64,000 nucleotides of DNA, taken from the NCBI GenBank assembly GCA_000697055.1, contig JNDT01001802.1, forward strand, positions 105,760 through 169,759, in the 5' to 3' direction. This document shows, piece after piece, positions 36,625 to 46,263 of the stretch. The notes under the pieces were generated by a model. That model did not search any database. It had not been told where the DNA came from and worked only from the letters and a program-made list of their open reading frames with translations. This DNA comes from Saksenaea vasiformis B4078 (lineage: Eukaryota; Mucoromycota; Mucoromycetes; Mucorales; Saksenaeaceae). The position numbers and the translations under genes are program-made. Within the stretch, counting starts at the first letter, position 1, and each line of letters starts with the position of its first letter.

Positions 36625-37008
36625 GTGCTAAATCCCTTCTATCTACGAATTATCGACTGGCTCCGGAGAATCAATACCCCTTCTACTTTTACTTTCTTTA
36701 ACAGAGAGAGACATTTATTTGACACACCACCAGCAAGTCAGGATATATCTGACAATCCAGGACAAACTTCTACTGATCATCAAGCTTTGTATGACAGAGC
36801 CCCTGATCTGATCGGAAGCAAACCAACAGCAGGAGTCCCGTAAAAAGACCGCACGGGTGAGATCGCTTAAATGCAGGAACTGTCGCCGTAACAAGGTTTG
36901 ATGCGTTGGACAACAGCGGACATTCTGCTCCCAACGGGAGCGCCTTGCCCGTCGTGGCACGTATACGGTGGATAGAGGAAACTGTTTGATAGAGACATTA
37001 TTGTAAAA
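36625..37008 (+). pseudogene. broken small gene with a CxxC motif (zinc-finger-like)
   Basis: An open frame (36625-36843) reads FFNRERHLFDTPPASQDISD and ends GSKPTAGVP. From about 36838, in the next frame, the sequence continues RKKTARVRSLKCRNCRRNKV, a stop (TGA), then CVGQQRTFCSQRERLARRG to TAA at 37006. One frameshift and one stop therefore interrupt what looks like a basic Cys-rich domain (CxxC...C...C). It is not a family I can name. It may be the remains of a DNA-binding protein. Confidence 0.4.
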
Positions 37009-37481
37009 TGGAATTTTTGTACTTGTTGTTCTTTTGTTCATCGCATCACCTTCCATTATGAATAATTACAGCAATGGATTGGGTTTCGCCAGCGGCCGTT
37101 ATAGAAGCATCATGCTTCCATCATGTTGTAATAAGTTCCTCCAGTTCCCATTTTCACGATCAAGCAACCACGTATATTTCAGATATTTCCAGTCAACGTG
37201 AACCGTGTTGATCGCAAGGCCGTTTGATGGCACGAAACGAAAAGCGCTGCATTAGTACCAATCGAGAGGGTCCGTAATCCACCACAATAGTTTACCATCT
37301 AAAATCTGCTTTCGGCAGGTCGCCCAAACTCAACTTGTGCAGATTTAAGATCGCCAGCCGGAACAAAACCGCCGTTTGTTATATTTTTATTGGAAAATAT
37401 CAGAAATGAAACTGACATAGGATATTCCCACTTGATACATTGGCGAAAGCAAATATCACCTTTTTCTAGTGATTTATGCAA

Positions 37482-38615
37482 ATACTGGATTTATCCGTCG
37501 CACTGCCGCTATCTTATATATGTTTGACGCTGTAACGAGAGTGGATCTGCACAGACTCAACCTTGGATGGGCATTCTCGTCCTAACGGAAATGCGAGTCT
37601 GATTGACAATCTTGCGTAAAAACGACATAGTTGCGCGCAACTCGTACCATGGTCATTTAGCCTTAATCCTGCGTGAAGTCAACGGATAAACTGCGATTTT
37701 ATACTTGAACGCCACTATCTTGGATAGGCAGCGTGTGAAGAATTCAATGATGTCTCAGATGGCTCCTATATAAGCAGTCCATTAAATGTTGCCTTTTCTT
37801 TACTTTTTGCTTCATCTACTTTTGCTTTATTTCTTTGATACGTTCTGCTGCAGTAATCCGTTCATACGAATTAACTGTGTGATTGATAGTTCGAGTTGGT
37901 TGAGGTGTGCCTTCGCTCCTGTAGCCCTTCTGTTCACCTTTTTCTTTTCTTTTCTTCGATTTCCTCTCTTCGATAGGCTGCAGCTCTTTCAATGTAATAT
38001 CACGTACTAAATTTTATCTCGCACAGGCTTTTTGCATTCTCTCTCTTTTTTCTTTTTACTCTAGGAGAGCATCAGCCCCTCTTAACGGTGTGGGTATGCT
38101 GTAGATGGGGATACGATGTCTGTAACTGCTTATTTTTGTATTGAGTGAGCAATTTCGTACTGGCAACTTTCTTTTTCCCGCTTGTAGCTCCCGGTAGTAT
38201 CGATTAAGGTCTCAAGTCGATGTCTGAGACGATCCCATTGACCACCAGGCGGCTTGCGCTATACATAGACCTGTACAACCAATGCACCGCGCCTTTCTTG
38301 TACCAGCTTTTAACTGCCTATAAAAGAAATGTTATCCATAGCGTGTGTGCCATCCCGGATTGGATGCGCCGCAATCCCTGACCCACGCGTCGGGATTACA
38401 TCTTGGTAAGTGAGATAACAAAGTATCATCGAATGTGTGCTTGTCGTGAATGTGTTTTTATGCCGCCCTGATAAATTTTTTCCCCATGGGGAATAGACTT
38501 TCACGGAAGTAAATCTATGACACTTCTCATAAACGACATACTAACAACGTACATTATTTTTCTCCCAGCACAAACTTCATTCCTTCATGGACGCACAATT
38601 TACTTAGAGTAGCGT
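37482..38615 (+). repeat. dispersed repeat, copy 2 (longer form) with TATA box and 163-nt intron
   Basis: The left part (37483-37745) and right part (about 38372-38615) match copy 1 at 3787-4300. The intervening 620 bp has a promoter-like TATATAAG (37767-37774) followed by a C/T-rich stretch. The right part holds GTAAGT (38406), TACTAAC (38539-38545) and CAG (ending 38568). If that intron is removed the flanking frame reads GITSCTNFIPSWTHNLLRVA and then stops. This suggests the repeat contains the end of a former gene. Confidence 0.8.
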
Positions 38616-39547
38616 AAATTGCCACTCGATAAGCAGTAAGTTTAAGTGCAATTTCTGTAGTAATTAAGGCAACATCCAGGGTTCACTGGATTTTTCAACC
38701 TGAGACACTGATCGTCTTGATCGATCAACTCAGTCGCATACGCATGCAACCGCATTTGCGCCTTCGATTCCTTTGCGTTTGTTTCAAATGGAAGATTTTT
38801 AGCCAGAAAACAAGCGATTTGATACTGCTGCAAAAGCAATGACACAAGATGCCCGGTAACAGGGGTTTAAGCATCAGTAGTTGAATCAGTCAACAAGGGG
38901 AAAATCACAGTTGCGCGAACTTATTGATCTTGCGTTTGAAGGCTTATTACGGCATTCTCTGGTATTTTGGAGCCGCTGCCAGGTCCTGAGAAGGCCCATA
39001 AAAAAGCATTTCTAAATGTCCTTGTTCTTCGCAAACTGTTTGAAAAAAAGACGTCAGCTATGGTTCTGATTCACCAGGTTGATTCGAATCGAGATCAGTG
39101 ATCCATCTCCTCCCAGAAAATGTTGACGTGCGCTACGTTCTGGAAATGAAAAGCTGCACCTATCTCCCTATGAATATACTGTCTGCCAAAAATCCTAATC
39201 AATGACTTTTGGGCTGTGCGGCGTGCAATTTAAAGTAGCGCGATGCAAATGACATTATAGACATAGATGTTACCTCGATAGGGTTGATGACCGCGCTCAC
39301 CAAGCTATATATGGAGCTCGCCTAGAAATCGCATGCAAAAGTAATGGATCTAATTCATGGTGCATGGGAATGAAAGGAAAATGTTTGATGCTCATCAGCT
39401 AGTAGTTAGATTCAATGAAATCAAAAAGAGAGAGAGAGAGAAGATGTTCATGCTTGGGCTTTTTTGAATCGATGACTTAAAACTATAAAATGTATCTGTA
39501 CAAAGATGGAGAAAGAAAAGGGGGAAAGATTCTGGGGAATGCGATGT
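38616..39547. other. intergenic; nothing certain
   Basis: A minus-strand open frame at 38642-38845 (NLPFETNAKESKAQMRLHAY) may be a remnant. An (AG)n run lies near 39428-39441. No gene supported. Confidence 0.4.
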
Positions 39548-41754
39548 CTAGTTGCTGTTTTTACTGCTACTACTACTACTACTGTGGTGTTGCTGTTGTT
39601 CGAACTGCATGGGTTGACCTTCCACTTGCAAAGGCTGTTCTTCCCGTATTTGTGCTGGGGATTTTTGGAACAGATTTCCTCCTGTTGGTTCGGCGATTTC
39701 TGTTAAACGAATGGCGCCCATATCCTTTTGCTGTGTGTAATCAAGCACCACTGGCTCTTCAATGAGATCTGGCATGCCTGTAACCACCAACGGGTGTCGC
39801 CGGTGATGAGCATTGGGTGTCAAGAGCTTTTGAATACCACGCAGGGCACGATGTCTTGGGGTAGACACATCTGTTGCTGTCGTTTCACTGCTAATCGTGC
39901 GGTGGACTTTGTGCTGGCTTTCTTCGTTGTCATCGCTACTGGTGCTCTGTCGATTTTGCTTTTCTTCTTCTTCCATAGGTAAATAGGCGTAGGCGCGTTC
40001 ACCCATTTCGGCCCAGTCTGTACCAATAATTTCGGCTTCGTCAGCAAGACGCAGTCGACACATTGGAATCTTGTTTAGAAGTACAAGGATAACATATCTT
40101 TAATTTTTTTTTTTTAGTGAGCGTTACCTTTTTACTTTTAAATATACTTACGTAACAATAAAGGAGTACGCTGAGACAGACGCGATGGCGGCAAGCTGTA
40201 CTGGTACCTGCATCCAGTTGCCGTCCAGCCATCCACCAAGCTGTATCTGATCGAGCGGCGTGTCTTCGGGGTAGGACAATGCAATGACAGAACGTTGGGC
40301 AAAGACACCGGTGAGGAAAAGTCCGACAAGACCACCGATATAATGCACTGCAAAGACATCCAGGGCATCGTCAAATCGTAGCTTATGTTTGTAGCGTACG
40401 GCAAGGTTGCATACAATGGAACCAAGTGCACCAAAAGCCAACGAACTGCTTGTGGACACGAAACCCGAGCCGGGCGTAATGGTGGCAAGACCAGCCACTG
40501 CACCGGTACAAAGGCCGATGATACTCCATTTACGTGAATGGTGATAATCCATGAGGACCCAGACCAGGGCACCGACACAGCCAGAAAGATGTGTACATAT
40601 AAGGGAATGTACACTCCGCGCATTGGCTGCTAAAGCGCTACCTGCATTGAAACAGAACCAACCTACACAAAAAGTTAGAAGATTCATGAAGAAATGAGTA
40701 ACCCATTTTTACTTACCAAACCACATCAAGGCCAGGCCTAAAAAGACAAAAGAAACATTGTGGGGAGTATTGACATTTTCATGGTAATCACGACGTTTGC
40801 CAAGGACCATAGCATAGGCCACTGTTTTTTTTTTTTTGCTTTAGCCTCGGCGTTGCGTTGTTTTGTTCTTTTTCTTAGTACCTGCAGCTAAACCACTTGA
40901 GATATGTACAGGTGTCCCACCTGCATAATCCATGGTGCCTAATTTAGCGAGCCACCCATTGGGTCCCCAAACCCAGCAGGTAATGATATCTAGTATAGCC
41001 TCGTTAGCATACAAATAAAAGAAAGAGGGGAGGAGGGAGAGCGTACCGTAACATGCGGTTGTCCAAATGAAAATAAAGAAACTCGCAGGACCAAGCTATA
41101 AAGAACCATTGAGTTTTTTTTGTTTTCTCGTTGTTTGCGAGACTACTTACGGACATACGTTCTGCGGCAGATCCAAAAGCAAGTGCTAGAAAAAAAATTG
41201 TTATTCACGACAACTTGATTTGTCATATACCAAGTTACCTGGTGTAATGCAAGCAAACATAGCTTGAAAGATCATAAAAACAGAGGCGGGGATTGTTTGT
41301 CCCTCTAACTGTGGCTTCAATCCGACATCACGAAGTAAAAAATGGGCTAGACAAGGGTCAGAACTAAAAAAAAAAAAAAAATTCAATAATTTAGGGTGCT
41401 TACCAGAGTCGCCAATGAATGGACCTCCCGTCTCAGAAAAAGTCAAGGAGTAACCGATCAAATACCACTATTAAATGGTTATCAGCATGAAGATCAAATG
41501 TATGTCGGACTTGTTTACTTGAAGTGATACGACGGCTACGGAAAGTACCGTCAAGTACATCAACGACAAGGCATTTTTGGCACGGGCAAGGCCAGCATAG
41601 AAAAATCCCAGGGCAGGCGCCTAAGGGAGGCACGTGTTATTCAGATGATCGAAATAAAATAGATGGGATGTACCATTAAAAACACAAAGGTTGAACACAG
41701 CATCATCCAGGCTGTATCACCTTTGTCAATGACAAAACCCTGTCCTGCTGGCAT
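39548..41754 (-). CDS. ammonium transporter (AMT/MEP family)
   Basis: The start at 41754 is [20 protein letters not shown], followed by many short exons with about 11 membrane segments expected. Family landmarks: [20 protein letters not shown], the pore His in [56 protein letters not shown], and the second pore His in [20 protein letters not shown]. The last exon is a long cytoplasmic tail (about 170 residues) rich in Glu/Gln/Ser, ending in His/Ser/Asn runs. It is longer than in yeast Mep2 and low-complexity. The protein imports ammonium at the plasma membrane; whether it is also a sensor cannot be told. A double GATA site lies upstream. Confidence 0.95.
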
Positions 41755-41891
41755 GGTGATGATAAAGAGAAAAAACAAAAAAAGGTAAAGTAAAGAAGTA
41801 AGAAGTAAGAAGGAGAAAAGGAAGAGACAGATGAGCTGATTAAAAAAGGACTGACACGAGAGATTAAGTACCAATCTTTAATCTCAATCTT

Positions 41892-41902
41892 CTTATCTTA
41901 TC
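41892..41902 (-). promoter_or_regulatory. overlapping double GATA site (GATAAGATAAG)
   Basis: On the gene's strand two GATAAG hexamers overlap by one base, 138 bp upstream of the ammonium-transporter ATG. Tandem GATAAG is the preferred target of AreA/NIT2-type nitrogen regulators, so derepression on nitrogen limitation is likely. The sequence is directly visible; binding is inferred. Confidence 0.7.
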
Positions 41903-42711
41903 ATTGAACCTCGGAAGCCCACGCTTAAATGAATCAGCTTTTCTGACTGGGTTTGATCTTTACACACAATGATTGGATACAGATCGGCCGGTCTCAGCGT
42001 TATTGGTTGACGCGCCAACGTTACACGCCAGTTTTCACTTCCGCAAAGACACTGGGACCCAACGGCGGCTATTATGCGTAGCTTCTCGAGATCTAGAAAT
42101 CTCCCCGAGAAACCCGTAGGAATACACAAATCAATATTGTTCAGGCGGAAATGAAGACAGATAATGTCATTCCTAATGTCCATCCGCGAGCATTTGCTGA
42201 CATGAAGCGTGAACTGACATGCCATTCACCTGAGATGTATTTTCTTGCGATTCAATGCTGTTGCACGGTGAATGATTACGCAAGGTATCGTATCGTAATA
42301 TATTCCTGAAGTATACCTTTGCAAGCGCTTGTTATCCATTGCACTGGGCGCTATTTATTGAATTATTTTTCTACGCTGCTTAAATAAATCTTGCTCCCAC
42401 CAAGTATCCAATTTGCGCTAAGGACATTGAATGACGTGCTTTAAAGCGCACAGTTCATTTCGAAGCAACGCCCAAAAATTTGAAACGGACACGAACTCAC
42501 AGGAAGGATCCTGGGCTGGGGGCTGTCTCGGACGAGTCACGCCTGCGGTATCTGGCCTTCGGATCAGGATTTACAAGAGTGTCCTATACCGGTTCCTGAA
42601 GAATGCCAACGCAAAAATGACTCGGAGCATCTCGTAGTAAAAGTTCTTTATATAAGGGAATACATTAAAAGATACGGAAAAAAAAAGAAGGAAGATCTAA
42701 ATCATGCGAAT
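41903..42711. other. intergenic; nothing identified
   Basis: Between the ammonium-transporter promoter and the 3' end of the PI4P 5-kinase gene. A 110-codon minus-strand open frame at 41893-42225 has no motif and overlaps the GATA site. Confidence 0.4.
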
Positions 42712-45047
42712 TCAGTGGTGACGTTTCTTAGTGCCAGTGCTCAAGTGGTACTCCTGGGGAATATCTTGATTGTGCTCGAGCGTTTTGGCCATGAAACCCA
42801 TGAAACGATCACCATAGTGTGACGGCTTGACGGATGAAATGGCATGCTTATCCTGTGTGAATGATTTGAAGAAATGCTCGGATCTCTTCTTGACATCGTA
42901 AGGTGTCAAGATATCGATAATGCCCATGAAATACAAGGATGTGGTAGGACGGTTCAGTTCATCCGTAGACCGGAAACCGCCTTCGTCCGAATAAAAGATA
43001 CAGTTCTGTCGTCTAAAACCGATCGATGATGAGTCAATAAAATAAGCGCCACTGTTTTCGCTTACTCTTCTAGTGGATCCTCTGGAAGCTCGGACGTATC
43101 CAGTTTGTCGGGGTTGGCCTGTGCAATGGCTTTACGGTACACCTGTGCTCTGCTTTGTCTTCGTTTCATCAAAGTGGCTCGGCGCTCGGCGCGTTTGGTG
43201 TCAGGCTACACGGATAAGAGATAAGCTACTGATTTATCTTATCAAGATAGACCGGGAAACGCACCTGGAAAGTTTGCAAGGTAGAGTCACGCACACCTTC
43301 CTTATTTCCGCGGAACAAATCATGAACACCGACCAGCAGACTGTAGTCCATGATATTCAATTGAATCAACAACTAAAAGGTATAGGCAACATCTCCATCT
43401 GTTATTTCTTTTTCCTTTTCCTTTTCTTTCTTTCTTTACCTTGACATCTCGCACAAGTTGGCTGACGAACAATTTGCGCTTTTGAGGACCAAGCTGTAGC
43501 TTTCGACCACGCTTTTCCCAGTTCAAATCCTTCATGACGGCATAAGGATTCTTCTTGATCTCTTCTTCCGGAAGGAACCGACCAACGGTAGAACCCTTAA
43601 AAATGTGTCAGGCTATGTTGCTATTTTGGGCTGGATTATGTACCTTGAGGTCATAGGTCTCATGAACATCCTTATTAGGGGGAAAGACATTGCTCATGAC
43701 AACAAAATGGATTTTGCGACCGTGTGGCAGTTTAACACGATGCAATCCATAGTAACGGCAAAGAAGCGTGTTGGGATTCTTCACAACGTGCTACATTTTT
43801 TTTTGGTTTTTTTTTGTTAGAAAGGTTACGTCATTTCTCTTTTTTATATATAACTTACGTCGTGGTATTCTTTCAGGATCTTTCGCATGAATTTATGCTC
43901 GGTATGATGGATGGTCTTGATAATAAAGCGATAATCGCGAGAGTAATAGAAGAAACTACCACTCTTGCCAGGTGATCCTAGTTCCGACAGAATGTACTTG
44001 CTTGTCAAGGAGATCTATTTTTTTTGAGGGGTTGAGTAAACATGCAGGTGTCAAATATTGGAAAGCTTACCAGATAGTCCGCCGGATCAATGCCGAACTT
44101 CTCGCGTAAATGACGAAAGACCCAGGGAGCATAGTCCTTGAATTTAAAATCGTATTTGGCACCCGGTGTCAATTCATCACCTGTGCTGGTTTTTTATCAT
44201 TAACCGCGTCTGATGACAGAATAACTTAAGGAACTTACACATCAAATGCCAGCTTGTGGGCAGCCATGAAATCATCATCCGTTAATTCTCGGTCTATTTT
44301 AGCCGATACACGACCGACGGCGATCCGAATGCCCGTCAACATGTTGTACATCAATACGTAATTTTGATGACCTTCACCGATGCGGGTACCCATCAAGACA
44401 CGGTCTTCTGGCTCTTCTTCCGCAGCTTTTGGGCGGCGTGATAGACGTCGAAAGGCTTTACGACGTGCAGATAATTCTTTTTCAAATTCTTCCGAAATAC
44501 GGATTTGTTGCTTCTGTGCACCTTTTTGACGCAAGTTGTGACCGGTCGTGTTATGTCGACCTAGCGGGCGAACTTCTTTTTTCTTCATTTCCTCGGTAGT
44601 CACCACCTGGGTCGAGTGTCGTTTAGAAACTAACGTTTCAGGTTGGGCCAAGGATAATTTGTCCTGCTCTTCTTCTTCTTCTTCCTCGATAATTTGATCG
44701 AATGTCACCGTAGCAGGTGTAGGTGAACTGTCGGGAACAACGGACATGGTAAAGGAACGTTTGGGCATGGGAATGGGTCTCTTTTGTGGTATGACAAGAG
44801 GATCTCGTTGGTCATTGTTTAATTCAAGTTGTTTTGACATGGGTATAGGCGTTGTGGGTGGCGAAAGATCGAGAGGGGTGTAAATCTCAGTGTCTTCTTG
44901 GACATGGTGGTTGTAAAGAGGACGATTCGTAGCTGCGCTTGGTGCAAGGCTTTGTTGAATAGAGTCTTCTGGACGGTGGTGGTGTGCAAGATTAGTTTTA
45001 TAAAAATCGTTATGCGATGATTGTTGTGAATGCGTTGCAAGGGACAT
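42712..45047 (-). CDS. MSS4: phosphatidylinositol-4-phosphate 5-kinase (Mss4/Its3-like)
   Basis: The enzyme makes PI(4,5)P2 at the plasma membrane. The start is at 45047 ([20 protein letters not shown]). The first exon is a disordered, Glu- and Arg-rich N-terminus followed by the beginning of the PIPK domain ([20 protein letters not shown]). Later exons carry [18 protein letters not shown] [20 protein letters not shown], the glycine-rich [33 protein letters not shown], the catalytic [13 protein letters not shown], and [20 protein letters not shown], all diagnostic of the family. The end is [12 protein letters not shown] with TGA at 42712-42714. Around eight short-intron exons. It is roughly 650 residues, in the usual range. 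Confidence 0.96.
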
Positions 45048-46263
45048 AGGTTAAACGAAAGGAGAAGGGAAAAAAAGGGGGGTTGGGAAGAATAAAAATA
45101 AAATTAGGTATTAAAAGCTTTTGCTTCAGGTGATCTATGTAAAGTTGGCTTCCACGTGCGCAGTAAACATACCTGGTTATCCTTATATTGCAATGATCGA
45201 AAGAATCAACTTATATAGAAAGCCCATGCGTACAATTACTGAGCCAAAAAACTTTGCCTGCGGATGTCCTGTTGGCTTCGCACACACACACGCTGACGCC
45301 TTTCAGGAAAGGGCTTGGCTGCAATAAACACACGCCATCCTGATTTTCTAAAAATAGCCATTTATCCCAAGAACCGCTGGACGAACGGGCAAAAGCGGCG
45401 GCTTCTTCTTATGGGAAGATAATTTCCTTGGAAGCAATGGATTCGTCCTCCATGGAAAAAGAAAAAGCGATTCGTCGTCATGGCTTTTCTAGATTTACCA
45501 GGTCTACTGCGGTGAGTTATTTCATTTGTCGCTGGTATACAAAAAAAAAAAAAAAAAAAAACAACTGAACACATTCAATTTTCTTTTGCTCTTGTGCCCA
45601 CTTCAGATAAAGCTGTTACTTCACCACCTCCAGCAATTTAACACGTGCCCCCTTCACAATCTGTCGCTCCTTTTTACAGATCCCCAGTGCGATTCCCGCC
45701 GTTTATCACCGTAGATGAACGCGTTAGTTGTCCAAATCTAATGAAAATCGGCTATTTCTGAGTCAGAATGACCTACCATATATTGAAGTTATGACGCATT
45801 GTACTGAGTTCCACCAATTGATAAGATATGTAACACATCCACTTTGGTCTTGATATATCATTGAATGGGGTAAGTGGCATGGAATTCTCTTGCCACCGAA
45901 TGTGGCTGGCAGTGGCGCTCTCCTAGACGTTCAACATTCGAGACTACCCCCTGATCTAGAAGAGCAGGTCGAAATTTGCCATCATTACAATTATTTTGAC
46001 TGCTAGTTATCCCAGATGAAGGCGACAAGAAGGCAATGTATACTGCCTTCAAGCCATTTGAATTCGGAATGTGATATAAACCATAGTTCCGAGCAGTTCT
46101 GTTTACATAATGCCACTCATTTGCATAAAGGATGAATTTATTCTCGCTAAATAGTGTGCATTTACATTGATAAATAACAAAGGAACGAATCATCATTCAA
46201 CAACTCGGTAAAATAGCTGAAGATTGGTGATAAACACTGCGGAGGCGTATCGTCCCTCTGATG
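45048..46263. other. intergenic with a possible broken ORF and a long A run
   Basis: A plus-strand frame at about 45366-45510 reads SLEAMDSSSMEKEKAIRRHG, ending in a GTGAGT donor. It is followed by an uninterrupted run of 21 A (45541-45561) and an acceptor TTCAG at 45602-45606. Continuing in phase gives a short tail to a stop at 45712; a different phase reads QSVAPFYRSPVRFPPFITVD but is closed by a stop. This may be a decayed gene. The rest is featureless. Confidence 0.35.

Noticed and set aside
45541..45561. 21-nt A run as a retroposed poly(A) tail
   Set aside because: It sits between a plausible donor and acceptor, with no target duplication and no matching gene copy upstream.
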